From NCBI GenBank assembly GCA_020859945.1, contig JAJBVG010000009.1, positions 1 to 55,034 of the forward strand: 55,034 nt of DNA. Direction: 5' to 3'. Within the stretch, counting starts at the first letter, position 1; each line of letters opens with the position of its first letter. Shown in pieces: positions 34,742 to 42,963 of this stretch. The notes beneath the pieces are model-generated. The model ran no database searches and was not told the DNA's origin. It was given only the letters and a program-made list of their open reading frames with translations. Origin of the DNA: Clostridiales bacterium (GTDB lineage: Bacteria; Bacillota; Clostridia; Oscillospirales; Oscillospiraceae). The position numbers and the translations under genes were made by a program.

Positions 34742-35248
34742 TCACTGTGCGGAAAGCAGCGCCCGCGCCTCCGCCGCGCTGCCCTGAGAGAAACCCTCCT
34801 TGTCCAGCAGCACCGTTCCCCCGCCGTAGGTCAGGGTCAGGGTGTGCTGTGTCTCCTGCACGTCGGTGATGTCCTCGTAGGCAACGGAGACCGCTTCGCC
34901 CGTCTCCGGCTCCACCAGCATGTGGTCCTCAAAGAAGGATATCTCCCTGCCCGTGAAGCCGCCGCAGCGGGACTCAAACGCCCGATACGCCCGTTTGCAC
35001 TCCGTCCTGGGGAGAGCAATGCGGATCCACCCCAGCACAAGAACGAAGATGACCCCTTCAAAGGCCAAAGAGAGGACGCCGCCAGAGAGCAGCACCATCA
35101 CCACTGCCAAAACAGCCAGTGCCGCCAGCAGCGCCAACGCCACCTTTGCCGCCATGCGGTTGTACTTCTGGTTCAGCTGGGCCTTGGCCCCCTCCCGGAA
35201 CAGCTCCTGTGTGATTTCTGTGTGGTTGCACACCAGCGGCTCGGTCAT
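34742..35248 (-). CDS. YcxB-like membrane protein
   Basis: A 168-aa protein. Two adjacent hydrophobic helices (about residues 31-50 and 53-70: KVALALLAALAVLAVVMVLL and SLAFEGVIFVLVLG) are followed by a soluble C-terminal domain of about 90 residues. This reads ISFFEDHMLVEPETGEAVSVAYEDI with a VQETQHTLTL strand, resembling the YcxB-like C-terminal domain (a PH-like fold). Its function is unknown. ATG at 35248 overlaps the stop of the upstream membrane gene by four bases (ATGA), so they are coupled. It is the last of four overlapping genes. Confidence 0.75.
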   Translation of the reverse strand: MTEPLVCNHTEITQELFREGAKAQLNQKYNRMAAKVALALLAALAVLAVVMVLLSGGVLSLAFEGVIFVLVLGWIRIALPRTECKRAYRAFESRCGGFTGREISFFEDHMLVEPETGEAVSVAYEDITDVQETQHTLTLTYGGGTVLLDKEGFSQGSAAEARALLSAQ

Positions 35249-36048
35249 TCCTCGTCCACCTCCCAGGGGTCGTCGTAGCAGGGGGCCTGCTCCGGGAAGT
35301 GTTCTTTGATTTCCTCCTCGATCTGGAACGCCTGGTTCAGGTCGTTGTAGAGCAGGAAGTTGGCCAGGAACAGCACGAACCACAGACCGATGATTGGCAT
35401 GACCAGCATCGACCAGGGCAGAAACAGCGCAATGACCGCCCAATACACCACCTCAATGGCGGACACCCCCAGGGTGTGCCAGAAGTATTTGATGCAGAAC
35501 AGCAGACAGTTTTTGAAACGCAAAAAGTTGCTTTGCTGAAACAGCACCAGCTGGGGCCAGTAGACCGCAAAAAACATGGTGGTGATGAGGGTACTGACTA
35601 CGTACACCGCAATGGTGCCCCAGCTGGGCAGCGTCTCCGCCCACCAGAACATCAGCAGTCCCGCGAAAATGATGATGCCCAAAAAGAGGCAGAACACCAC
35701 GCCGGGCAGCAGGGCGCTCTTCCAGTTCTCCGCCATGGCTTTTCTGTAGCTCTTCCACCACTTGCCCGGCGCGTCCCGCAGAGAGCGGAACAGCAGGTCA
35801 TACATGCCGTAAATCCCCGGCCCGGCGAACAGGCCGCCGACGATACTGGCGACAAACATCATCATCACGCTGGTGGAGAGGACGGCGTAGACCATGCCCA
35901 GCGCAAAGGGCAGGAAAAACACCAGTGTGACCAGACCACACAGCATAAACGGAATGAAATCCCGCTCCAGCACCTCCCGATACCGGTCAAAGCCCGTGAG
36001 CCTGCCGCCGTCGGAATGGACGGGGTCCTCCGCGAAAAACATACCCAT
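35245..36048 (-). CDS. Multi-pass membrane protein, DUF624/YesL-like
   Basis: A 267-aa integral membrane protein with about six hydrophobic segments. Its middle part, GLFAGPGIYGMYDLLFRSLRD and then KWWKSYRKAMAENWKSALLPG, resembles DUF624 (YesL-type) proteins, whose molecular role is unknown. The C-terminal 35 residues are acidic and cytoplasmic. The ATG at 36048 follows GAGGTGA by eight bases and is preferred over the GTG at 36060. It lies 22 bp after the lipoprotein gene and overlaps the YcxB-like gene. The family match is moderate. Confidence 0.7.
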   Translation of the reverse strand: MGMFFAEDPVHSDGGRLTGFDRYREVLERDFIPFMLCGLVTLVFFLPFALGMVYAVLSTSVMMMFVASIVGGLFAGPGIYGMYDLLFRSLRDAPGKWWKSYRKAMAENWKSALLPGVVFCLFLGIIIFAGLLMFWWAETLPSWGTIAVYVVSTLITTMFFAVYWPQLVLFQQSNFLRFKNCLLFCIKYFWHTLGVSAIEVVYWAVIALFLPWSMLVMPIIGLWFVLFLANFLLYNDLNQAFQIEEEIKEHFPEQAPCYDDPWEVDEE

Positions 36049-36069
36049 TGTTTGAATCACCTCATTGAA

Positions 36070-36660
36070 TTACTCAGCGTAGTGGAATCCTTCCAGGAAC
36101 TCGGTCAGGATGGCGAAGGCGTCTCCCTCGAACCCCTCCTGACAGGTCAGCTCCGCGTTGATGGCGTGGTTGTCGTAGACGGCGAAGGCGGTCGCGCCGA
36201 AGCTGTAGGGGTTGTCCCCCCCGGTGCCGTCATAAATCAAAACGGTAAATTCCTGGCCCGCACAGGTGACGGTCTGCGTCTCAGAGACGGAATAATTCTC
36301 CTCTTCTGTGGCCTGCCACTCCGCCACCTCCGCCTCGGCCTTTTCAACGCTCTTGCAGTCCTCCAGCAGCACATAGAGCTGGGCGTCGTAGAGGTCCACA
36401 GTCTCGTCGTCCTCGTTGACGTACTCGGTCTTGTCCCCGATGGTCCAGGCGGCGTAATAGAGGTCGGAGACAGCCAGCGCGTCCTTGTTGTCCAGCAGGG
36501 TCAGGCCGTTCCCCGGCTCCTCCACGCCGATGGTGGCTCCCACCAGCGTCCAGTCTTCGTCCCAGTCGGTCCCCTCAGCGGTGACGGTGGGCTTTTTGCT
36601 GCACCCGCACAGGGCCAGCGCCATCCCCGCCGCCAAAAGGAAAGAAATCCAGCGTTTCAT
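36070..36660 (-). CDS. Unknown lipoprotein of the membrane operon
   Basis: A 196-aa protein with an N-terminal signal peptide and lipobox (LALCGC), lipidated at about Cys20, so it is anchored outside the membrane. The mature part is very acidic (repeated DWDED, EEP, EDDETVDLYD). No known family is recognised. ATG at 36660 overlaps the stop of the upstream gene (ATGA). The genes on either side are membrane proteins, so it may be part of an envelope complex. Confidence 0.78.
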   Translation of the reverse strand: MKRWISFLLAAGMALALCGCSKKPTVTAEGTDWDEDWTLVGATIGVEEPGNGLTLLDNKDALAVSDLYYAAWTIGDKTEYVNEDDETVDLYDAQLYVLLEDCKSVEKAEAEVAEWQATEEENYSVSETQTVTCAGQEFTVLIYDGTGGDNPYSFGATAFAVYDNHAINAELTCQEGFEGDAFAILTEFLEGFHYAE

Positions 36661-37400
36661 CTCGTCGCCCCCTCTGTCAGCAGTTCCCACAGGGCCTCGC
36701 AGCCCTCCAGGTTGTCCACGGTGTTGCTGTTTTCCTCATAGAAGCAGCGCCGCCCGAAATAGAGGTTTTCCAGCAGGTCCCGGCTTTCCCCGGTCAGGGT
36801 CTCGCCCAGGACGCTTTCGGTGTAACTGCCCAAGTCAAGACTGTCCAGCACCGGGCAGTCCGACCACAGGTAAACCTTGTCCTCCCAGTCGTAATCCGTT
36901 TCCTCCGGGCAGCTGCCGTCAGCTTCTGCCAGCACCTGGTAGTTGGTCTGGAAGGTCTCCGGGTCCTCCAACAGGAAGAAGTAGCTTTCGCAGTCGCTGA
37001 TGTCGGCGATCAGCTCCACCTCCGATGCGTACTGCTGCATGGCGGCGGTGTCGTCCCCCTCCGTGTCCTCGCTGCTGCAATACTGGTTCAGGGTGACCAC
37101 CACTTTTCCATCGCCGTTCAGGTCCTCCCCCAGCGCTTCCAGGGCGGTGGTCAGCGCCTGGGCAGTGTCGTCGGGCAGATCGCTGGTCCCCACATAGGCG
37201 ATTTGGTAGTCGGGCTTGACCACCCCCACCCCGAAGGCGTTCAGCACCAGGGAAAGGGTGATACCGCCCACAACGATGCCGCCCACGACGATCCACTTAT
37301 AATAGTGCCACCAGTTTTTTCGTTTTTCCTGGGGGGTCAGCTGAATTTTTTCCTCCGGCTGCACGTCTCGTTGCAGCCACTGCTGATAATTGCTGGGCAT
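36657..37400 (-). CDS. Membrane-anchored protein of unknown function
   Basis: A 247-aa protein. A cytoplasmic, charged N-terminus (1-35, with QLTPQEKRKNWWHYYKW) is followed by one transmembrane helix (about 36-55, IVVGGIVVGGITLSLVLNAF) and an extracellular acidic domain of about 190 residues containing four to five cysteines. No family is recognised. It is the first gene of the four-gene operon; its ATG has a GGAGCG site. Acidic extracytoplasmic domains here and in the next lipoprotein suggest that the two act together. Confidence 0.8.
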   Translation of the reverse strand: MPSNYQQWLQRDVQPEEKIQLTPQEKRKNWWHYYKWIVVGGIVVGGITLSLVLNAFGVGVVKPDYQIAYVGTSDLPDDTAQALTTALEALGEDLNGDGKVVVTLNQYCSSEDTEGDDTAAMQQYASEVELIADISDCESYFFLLEDPETFQTNYQVLAEADGSCPEETDYDWEDKVYLWSDCPVLDSLDLGSYTESVLGETLTGESRDLLENLYFGRRCFYEENSNTVDNLEGCEALWELLTEGATR

Positions 37401-37491
37401 AGGGTTCGCTCCTTTTGGAAATAAGCTGTTAATAGGGTGCTGCTGACTTTTGAGGCTGTTCCTCTAAGACTGATTCAACGGAATAACCATA

Positions 37492-37540
37492 ATTGCACAT
37501 TGCACATTGCACATTGCTAATTGCTAATTGCTAATTGTCG
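37492..37540. repeat. ATTGCAC/ATTGCTA heptad array overlapping the lacI-type gene end
   Basis: ATTGCAC three times, then ATTGCTA three times, at an exact 7-bp period, and ATTGTCG. On the - strand it encodes the last residues (ISN) and the TAG stop of the regulator gene. Upstream (37425-37470) a GCTGTTA unit is followed by GGTGCTGCTGACTTTTG, which is also found in reverse at 7147-7185. Confidence 0.88.
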
Positions 37541-38516
37541 TACCGCCGTCGGCGTAGGTCACGGGCAGCGAGAGCAGCGGCGGCGCTTTGGACCAGTCCT
37601 CCGTCAAAATCAGCTCCACGCTGGCCTCAGCGATTTTGTCAATGGGCTGGACGATGGTGGAGCAGATATGTTTCTTGGTGTAGAACTCCAGCACGCCGTC
37701 AAAGCCGACGATCTGCACGTCCTCCGGCACCCGGATGCCCCGGCTGCGCAGGTAGGTCATCACCTTAAAGGCCAAGTCGTCCGTCACGCAGAAGATGCCG
37801 TCGAACTCCAGCGCCCCGTCGTGGGTGTGCTGGTCCAGGAAGTCCGTGAACACCTGGAAGGGGGTGCCGTCGTAGACCCGGAGCATTTCATAGGGGACCC
37901 CCGCCTCGGTGCAGCTGGAAAGGAATCCGTCCCCCCGCTTGTTCACCTCGTTGGCGAAGGGAGAAGAAGTGCTCATATAGGCCAGCTTTTTGCAGCCGTT
38001 CTTCAGCAGCTGACGGACTGCCAGCTGGCCGCCGCCAAAGTTGTCGCTGGAGACGCAGGGGACAGCCGGGTCCAGGTGGCGGTCGATGGTGACCAGCGGC
38101 GTTCCCTCCGGCACCTGGAGCTTTTGGCTGTAGGAAAGCATGATGATGCCGTCCACCTTATTTTGATACGCCATATCCACATACGCCTGCTCCAGCTGGG
38201 CCTCGGCATTGGTGCAGCAAAGCAGCATCCGGTAGCCCCGCTTGGCCAGGGTACAGTTAATATGGTAGGTCAGCCGCCCAAAAAAGGGGTTAATGGTGTC
38301 CGGCACCAAAAAGGCGATGGTCATGGTCTTATTGCTTTTCAGCCCCTTGGCGTAGCTGTTCACCCGGTAATCCAGCTTTTTGATGGCCGCCTCCACCTTC
38401 TTTTGATAGGCCGCGCCCACGGGGATGCCGTTGACCACCTTGGACACGGTGCCAAGCGCGACCCCCGCCTCCTGGGCAACGTCCTTCATGGTGGGCGCAG
38501 CGTTTTTCTTCGCCAT
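37524..38516 (-). CDS. LacI-family transcriptional regulator
   Basis: A 330-aa repressor. The N-terminal HTH reads TMKDVAQEAGVALGTVSKVVNG, the exact LacI pattern. The sugar-binding domain (about 60-330) has NPFFGRLTYHINCTLAKRGYRML and PEDVQIVGFDG. Genes on the other strand are CUT1 ABC permeases, a binding protein and a GH32 fructosidase. Operators upstream of both directions (GTGAAA-N6-TTTCAC and TGAAATTTCA) suggest it controls that operon and itself, probably responding to a fructose-containing sugar. ATG at 38516 follows GAGAGG. An upstream in-frame start would extend into the promoter. The C-terminal residues are encoded by the ATTGCTA array. Confidence 0.94.
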   Translation of the reverse strand: MAKKNAAPTMKDVAQEAGVALGTVSKVVNGIPVGAAYQKKVEAAIKKLDYRVNSYAKGLKSNKTMTIAFLVPDTINPFFGRLTYHINCTLAKRGYRMLLCCTNAEAQLEQAYVDMAYQNKVDGIIMLSYSQKLQVPEGTPLVTIDRHLDPAVPCVSSDNFGGGQLAVRQLLKNGCKKLAYMSTSSPFANEVNKRGDGFLSSCTEAGVPYEMLRVYDGTPFQVFTDFLDQHTHDGALEFDGIFCVTDDLAFKVMTYLRSRGIRVPEDVQIVGFDGVLEFYTKKHICSTIVQPIDKIAEASVELILTEDWSKAPPLLSLPVTYADGGTTISN

Positions 38517-38535
38517 AGAATACCTCTCTTTCTTC

Positions 38536-38549
38536 ATGAAACATTTCAT
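38536..38549. promoter_or_regulatory. LacI-type operator at the lacI gene start
   Basis: ATGAAACATTTCAT has inverted arms ATGAAA and TTTCAT. It lies in the lacI leader 20 bp before the ATG, suggesting autoregulation. A second site, TGAAATTTCA (38643-38652), lies just upstream of the -35. Confidence 0.6.
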
Positions 38550-38604
38550 ATGTATCAGGGACAGAATGTGTGACAGTCTGCCCTTCCGCTTGCGGTTTGA
38601 GGGT

Positions 38605-38633
38605 ATTATAACGCAAAAGAACGGCGTTGTAAA
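38605..38633 (-). promoter_or_regulatory. Promoter of the LacI-family regulator
   Basis: On the - strand TTTACA (38633-38628), a 17-bp spacer and TATAAT (38610-38605). An operator-like TGAAATTTCA lies 10 bp upstream. Confidence 0.78.
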
Positions 38634-38750
38634 GAGGCTTCGTGAAATTTCATGAAATAAATTTGAGGCACGAACACTGTCAATCTGCACAAAACGCATA
38701 GGTTTGTTTTGTTCAATCCATAAAAAATGGGCATTATTCTAAAAAAGCTG

Positions 38751-38780
38751 TTGACAAATCAGGGAAAATGAGTGTATTCT
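38751..38780 (+). promoter_or_regulatory. Promoter of the CUT1 ABC-GH32 operon
   Basis: TTGACA (38751-38756), an 18-bp spacer and TATTCT (38775-38780). The predicted transcript starts just before the first GTGAAA operator copy. Confidence 0.75.
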
Positions 38781-38792
38781 TTAGCCACAGGT

Positions 38793-38872
38793 GAAAATAA
38801 CGTTTCACGGAGGGAGCAGCCCGGTTGCCCATCGGCTGCTTTTTATGGGGACGGACCGTGAAACGTTATTTC
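38793..38872 (+). promoter_or_regulatory. Leader with two inverted operator copies around a terminator-like hairpin
   Basis: GAAAATAACGTTTCACGG (38793-38810) and CCGTGAAACGTTATTTC (38856-38872) are inverted copies differing by one inserted base. Both carry the LacI-like GTGAAA-N6-TTTCAC unit. Between them AGCAGCC (38815-38821) and GGCTGCT (38834-38840) form a stem followed by TTTTAT. The whole leader can fold into one long hairpin, or the inner stem can act alone as an attenuator. Confidence 0.7.
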
Positions 38873-38950
38873 TACAATGCGCCTGCCAAGCGAAAGGAGG
38901 CTGAGTTCATTTCCCAACTGACTAATAAAGAAAGATAGGAGTGAATCAAA

Positions 38951-39880
38951 GTGAGTTCAAAACCCGCAACAGCAACCGCAAAAAAGCAGTTGCCGCTGAG
39001 CAAACGGATAGCGGCCAACTGGCAGCTCTACCTGCTGCTTCTGGTCCCTGTCATCATCACCGTCATTTACAAGTACATCCCCATGTACGGCATCCAGATC
39101 GCCTTCCGCGACTACAAAGCCAGCCGAGGCTATCTGGGCAGCGAATGGGTAGGTCTGTACTGGTTCCAGCGGTTCTTCAGCAGCCCCAACTGCGTCCGTA
39201 TGATCCGCAACACGGTGTTGCTGAGCCTGTACAGCCTGCTGTGGAGCTTCCCGGTCCCCATCATCCTGTCCCTGGCCATCAACCAACTGCGCTTCGCCAA
39301 GTTCAAGCGCGTGGTGCAGACCGTGCTGTACGCCCCCCACTTCATTTCCACCATGGTCATCTGCGGTATGATCCGCATCTTCCTGAGTCCCTCCGGCGGC
39401 CTCATCAACCTGATTTTGGGTACCCAGACTGACTTCCTGACCATGAGCAGCGCCTTCCGTACCATCTACATCTCCACCGGCATCTGGCAGGAGGCCGGCT
39501 GGGGCACCATCATCTACCTGGCCACCCTTTCCAGCGTGGATTCCAGCCTCTATGAGGCCGCCAAGGTGGACGGCGCTTCCATGTTCCAGCGCATCCTGAA
39601 CATCGACGTTCCCGCCCTGATCCCCATGGCCGTCCTCCAGCTCATCATGAGCGCCGGCAGCCTGATGAACGTGGGCTTCGAAAAGGTCTGGCTGCTGCAA
39701 ACCGACCTGAACAAGGCCACCAGCGACGTCATCGCCGTGTATGTGTACCAACAGGGTATTGAAAATGCCAAGTACAGTTACTCCACGGCTGTGGGTCTGT
39801 TCAACACGGTGGTCAATATCATCCTACTGGTTATCGTCAACAAGATCGCGTCCAAGGCTTCGGACGTCAGCTTTGTGTAA
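38951..39880 (+). CDS. CUT1 ABC transporter permease (LplB-type)
   Basis: A 309-aa membrane subunit with six predicted helices. The permease EAA loop is EAAKVDGASMFQRILNID, near residue 200, which contacts the ATPase. The start is GTG at 38951, decided by AGGAG nine bases before it. A short overlapping GTG at 38941 lies inside the RBS context and is not used. It is the first gene of the operon, with a second permease, a binding lipoprotein and GH32 following. No ATPase is encoded here, so a shared MsmX-like ATPase elsewhere is expected. Confidence 0.94.
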   Translation: MSSKPATATAKKQLPLSKRIAANWQLYLLLLVPVIITVIYKYIPMYGIQIAFRDYKASRGYLGSEWVGLYWFQRFFSSPNCVRMIRNTVLLSLYSLLWSFPVPIILSLAINQLRFAKFKRVVQTVLYAPHFISTMVICGMIRIFLSPSGGLINLILGTQTDFLTMSSAFRTIYISTGIWQEAGWGTIIYLATLSSVDSSLYEAAKVDGASMFQRILNIDVPALIPMAVLQLIMSAGSLMNVGFEKVWLLQTDLNKATSDVIAVYVYQQGIENAKYSYSTAVGLFNTVVNIILLVIVNKIASKASDVSFV

Positions 39881-39893
39881 GGGGGTGCCTGTA

Positions 39894-40793
39894 ATGAAAA
39901 GAAAAGAAAAAGTGAGCGCGGGCCTGTCCGAACGGGCCAGTGACACCATTCTGGTCATCCTGTGCGTGATTATCCTGGTCATCGTGGCGTACCCCCTTTA
40001 CTACGTGGTGGTCGCCTCCTTCTCCGACCCCTACGACGTCTATGCAGGCAAGACCTTCCTGCTGCCCAGCGGGTTCACCCTGAAGGGCTATCAGGCGGTG
40101 TTCGCCGATGACAGCATCTTCTCCGGCCTGCTCAACAGCATCAAGTACACCATCATCGGTACTGTGTACTCCGTGGTCATGATTTACCTGGTGGCCTTCC
40201 CCCTGAGCCAGAAGAGTATGCCCGGCCGCACCGCCATCAGCCTCTTCTTCATCGTCACCATGTACTTCGGCGGCGGCCTGATCCCCACCTACTTGGTGGT
40301 CAAGCAGACCGGCCTGCTGGGTAATATGTGGGCTCTGTTCCTGCCCGGCGGCGTGGCTGTGGGCAACATGATCATCGTCCGCAACTACATTGAAAACAGC
40401 ATCCCCCACTCCCTGGTGGAACAGGCGGAGATCGACGGCGCCTCCCAGCTCCGGGTGTTCTGGAACATCATCATCCCCCTGTCCCGTCCCATCATGGCGG
40501 TCATGGTGGTGTTCAGCATGGTGGCCTACTGGAACGACTGGTTCACCGCCATGATTTACCTGAACTCCGACCAGGCTCCCCTGCCTTTGGTGCTGCGCAA
40601 CGTGCTGATCAAGTCCAGCGCCAGCGCCGCTCAGGCTTCCACCATCTCCGGCGGCTACGCCGAGCTGAACAAGCTGACGGAAATGATCAAGTTCTCGTCC
40701 ATCGTTGTGGCAGCGGCCCCCATGCTCATCATCTACCCCTTCGTACAGAAGTACTTCGAGGCCGGCTTTATGGCTGGCGCTGTGAAGGGCTGA
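39894..40793 (+). CDS. CUT1 ABC transporter permease (LplC/AraQ-type)
   Basis: A 299-aa membrane subunit with six predicted helices. The EAA loop is VEQAEIDGASQLRVFWNIIIPLSRP near residue 180. Carbohydrate CUT1 signatures are YPLYYVVVASFSDP and GGGLIPTYLVV. ATG at 39894 has a GGGGGTG site and starts 13 bases after the first permease stop. It pairs with LplB-type permease for a sugar or oligosaccharide. Confidence 0.93.
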   Translation: MKRKEKVSAGLSERASDTILVILCVIILVIVAYPLYYVVVASFSDPYDVYAGKTFLLPSGFTLKGYQAVFADDSIFSGLLNSIKYTIIGTVYSVVMIYLVAFPLSQKSMPGRTAISLFFIVTMYFGGGLIPTYLVVKQTGLLGNMWALFLPGGVAVGNMIIVRNYIENSIPHSLVEQAEIDGASQLRVFWNIIIPLSRPIMAVMVVFSMVAYWNDWFTAMIYLNSDQAPLPLVLRNVLIKSSASAAQASTISGGYAELNKLTEMIKFSSIVVAAAPMLIIYPFVQKYFEAGFMAGAVKG

Positions 40794-40862
40794 TCGTCTC
40801 GCTCATTTTCTGCCGGAGGCCCTCTACTCCGGCAGAGATGAAATAAACAAAGGAGTGTATTT

Positions 40863-42533
40863 ATGAAAAAGAACCGTATCAAAAAGCTGCTCGCTCTGGT
40901 TCTGGCGATGGCCATGGCCATGAGCCTGCTCACCGGCTGCGGCGGCAGCAGCAGCTCCGGCGATTCCAGCGCCGAGTTCGGCAACACTGACCAGACCGAA
41001 TTTTACATCATGGGCGGCCAGTCCTCCCTGAGCTCTGGTTATGACGACAACGAGGTGCTGAACCAGCTCCAGGAGGAAGCTGGGATCTCCATCACCTGGG
41101 AGACCATGAGCGAGTCCCTCAGCGAGCAGGTCAACATCAAGATCGCCGGCGGCGACCTGCCCGATGCCTTCATGGGCGTTGGCTTCTCCAACTACGACCT
41201 GACCACCTACGGCGAGGACGGCACCTTCATCGACCTGACCCCCTACATCACCGAGGAGTATATGCCCAACCTGACCGCCATCCTGGAGGAGCATCCTGAG
41301 ATCCGCTCCGCCATCACCATGGATGACGGCTGCATCTACGGCCTGCCCGCCGCCGAGCAGATGGGCACCGCCGGTATCGGTGACGAGGAGGACTACTCCA
41401 TCTACTCCATCCCCCAGTACAGCATGATCAACAAGGCCTGGCTGGATTACCTGGGCCTGGACGTTCCCACCACCCTGGACGAACTGCATGACTGCCTGGT
41501 GGCCTTCGCCGAGAACGACATGAGCCACACTTACTACGGCAACGACGAAGGCACCACCATTCCCATGAGCACCGGCTTTGACGAGTGGTGCTGGGGCCAG
41601 AACATCTTCTATGCCGGCTTCGGCTTCACCAACTGGACCAACGACGTCTGCAACGACCTGGTTCTGAGCAGTGACGGCACCTGCAGCTTCGTCTGCGTTT
41701 CCGACAACTACCGCGAGGCTCTGACCTACTTCCATGACTGGTACGCCGAGGGCCTGATGGACGTGGAGATGTTCTCTCAGGACGACACCCAGCTGATCTC
41801 CAAGTGCCAGCAGGGTTACGTGGGCGTTTCTACCTGGTGGTACATTGAAGAGCTGATGGGCGACTACGCCGACGACTATGTGTTCCTGCCCATCCTGGAA
41901 GGCCCCGACGGCACCTACAACGTCACCCTGCGTGACGGCGGCGGCACCAACAGCGGCAACCTGAGCATCACCTGCGACTGCGAAAGCCCCGCCAACCTGC
42001 TGAAGTTCTTCGACCTGTGGTATGACGGCGAGACCGTCATGCAGCTCCAGTACGGCGCCATCGGCACCTACTTCACCGAGCAGGACGAGAGCGGCAAGTG
42101 GGTCTCCATCACCGAGGAAGAGAGCCAGGAGCTGTACGGCAAGGGCGCCGGCGAGCTGAAGAGCACCCTGGAGGTCTATGGCCCCAAGCTGATCCTCAGC
42201 GAGTACTATGACGAGTACTTCTACATGGAAGACCGCGCCATCGAGCGTCTGACCGACCTGTCTGAGTACTGGATGAGCTTCGTCACCGACACCACTACCT
42301 ACCCCATCGACTGCGTGTTCACCGCCGACGAGCTGGACCTCATCGACCGCTACAAGACCGACTTCCAGGACACCGTGGCTGAGCAGGAGGGCCTGTGGAT
42401 CAAGAACGGCGGCCCCACCGACGAGGAGTGGGAGTCCTATAAGTCCAACCTGTCCGCCACCTGCGGCATGGACGAGCTGCTGGAGTGCTACCAGGACGCC
42501 TATGACCGCTATGCGGAGAATGCGGAAGAGTAA
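40863..42533 (+). CDS. CUT1 ABC transporter substrate-binding lipoprotein
   Basis: A 556-aa lipoprotein. The signal peptide ends with the lipobox LLTGCGG (Cys24), followed by a Ser/Gly linker. The mature protein has the LplA/extracellular-family-1 layout: ISITWETMSESLSEQVNIKIAGGDLPDAF, then NKAWLDYLGLDVPTTLDELHDCLVAF, typical of binding proteins for oligosaccharides. It is rich in acidic residues. Aromatic-rich runs such as WTND and STWWY may form the sugar site. The start follows AGGAGTG. The substrate is inferred as fructan or sucrose-like from the downstream GH32 gene. Confidence 0.93.
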   Translation: MKKNRIKKLLALVLAMAMAMSLLTGCGGSSSSGDSSAEFGNTDQTEFYIMGGQSSLSSGYDDNEVLNQLQEEAGISITWETMSESLSEQVNIKIAGGDLPDAFMGVGFSNYDLTTYGEDGTFIDLTPYITEEYMPNLTAILEEHPEIRSAITMDDGCIYGLPAAEQMGTAGIGDEEDYSIYSIPQYSMINKAWLDYLGLDVPTTLDELHDCLVAFAENDMSHTYYGNDEGTTIPMSTGFDEWCWGQNIFYAGFGFTNWTNDVCNDLVLSSDGTCSFVCVSDNYREALTYFHDWYAEGLMDVEMFSQDDTQLISKCQQGYVGVSTWWYIEELMGDYADDYVFLPILEGPDGTYNVTLRDGGGTNSGNLSITCDCESPANLLKFFDLWYDGETVMQLQYGAIGTYFTEQDESGKWVSITEEESQELYGKGAGELKSTLEVYGPKLILSEYYDEYFYMEDRAIERLTDLSEYWMSFVTDTTTYPIDCVFTADELDLIDRYKTDFQDTVAEQEGLWIKNGGPTDEEWESYKSNLSATCGMDELLECYQDAYDRYAENAEE

Positions 42534-42617
42534 TTCTCCACACATTTCCTAAGGTTCCATTTCCATTTTCCATCTAACTTCCGGCCTGTCTCCTCTACTG
42601 CCAGAGGGGGACGGGAC

Positions 42618-42646
42618 GCCGGGATAGGCCCCGTGCCTATCCCGGC
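42618..42646. repeat. Perfect 12-bp inverted repeat after the binding-protein gene
   Basis: GCCGGGATAGGC (42618-42629) and GCCTATCCCGGC (42635-42646) with a 5-nt loop. It lacks a T-run, so simple termination is doubtful; it may protect the 3' end of the upstream mRNA. Confidence 0.7.
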
Positions 42647-42748
42647 ACATGGGCAGAGGGCTGGCCGGTTGGCCAACCTTCTGGCGATGTGTTTTTCTTC
42701 CTTTCCCCCAAGCGCCTTTCCCCATTGCTCCGGCAGTGGGGGAGGGCA

Positions 42749-42784
42749 ACGTCCGAACAGGATTGAGGGGTCCTGCTCGGACGT
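42749..42784. repeat. Inverted repeat ACGTCCGA...TCGGACGT before the GH32 gene
   Basis: ACGTCCGA (42749-42756) and TCGGACGT (42777-42784) with an inner CAGGA/TCCTG stem around a GGGG loop region. There is no T-run. The related core GTCCGAAC/GTTCGGAC also forms the terminator at 44570-44604. Confidence 0.65.
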
Positions 42785-42851
42785 ATTATCGTAATGTCCG
42801 CTGACTAAACCGCCATGCCGGTTTGTTTGCGTAAAAAATATTGCGCTTGAG

Positions 42852-42900
42852 CAAAGCCGTCAGGCACGAAAAGTCTTGCCTTTCCATGCTTGCGGCTTTG
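42852..42900 (+). promoter_or_regulatory. Inverted repeat overlapping the GH32 -35 box
   Basis: CAAAGCCG (42852-42859) and CGGCTTTG (42893-42900) with inner AGGC/GCCT. The right arm lies next to the -35, a possible regulator site or hairpin. Confidence 0.5.
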
Positions 42901-42918
42901 TTCTGTCCGCATTATAAT
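42890..42918 (+). promoter_or_regulatory. Internal promoter for the GH32 gene
   Basis: TTGCGG (42890-42895), a 17-bp spacer and a perfect TATAAT (42913-42918), giving GH32 expression separate from the ABC genes. Confidence 0.65.
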
Positions 42919-42927
42919 AAGCATTTG

Positions 42928-42963
42928 GCGGCGCCGCGTTGAACACACGGCTGCGCCGCTTTT
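42928..42963 (+). terminator. Terminator-like hairpin in the GH32 leader
   Basis: GCGGCGC (42928-42934) pairs with GCGCCGC (42953-42959), followed by TTTT. It sits just after the predicted start site, so attenuation is possible. A second stem, ACATCGCA/TGCGATGT (about 42982-43007), lies close to the ribosome site. Confidence 0.65.

Noticed and set aside
38941-39432. Alternative gene starting at 38941
   Set aside because: It is out of frame with the permease, has a Pro/Arg/His-rich translation, and its start lies within the permease RBS context.
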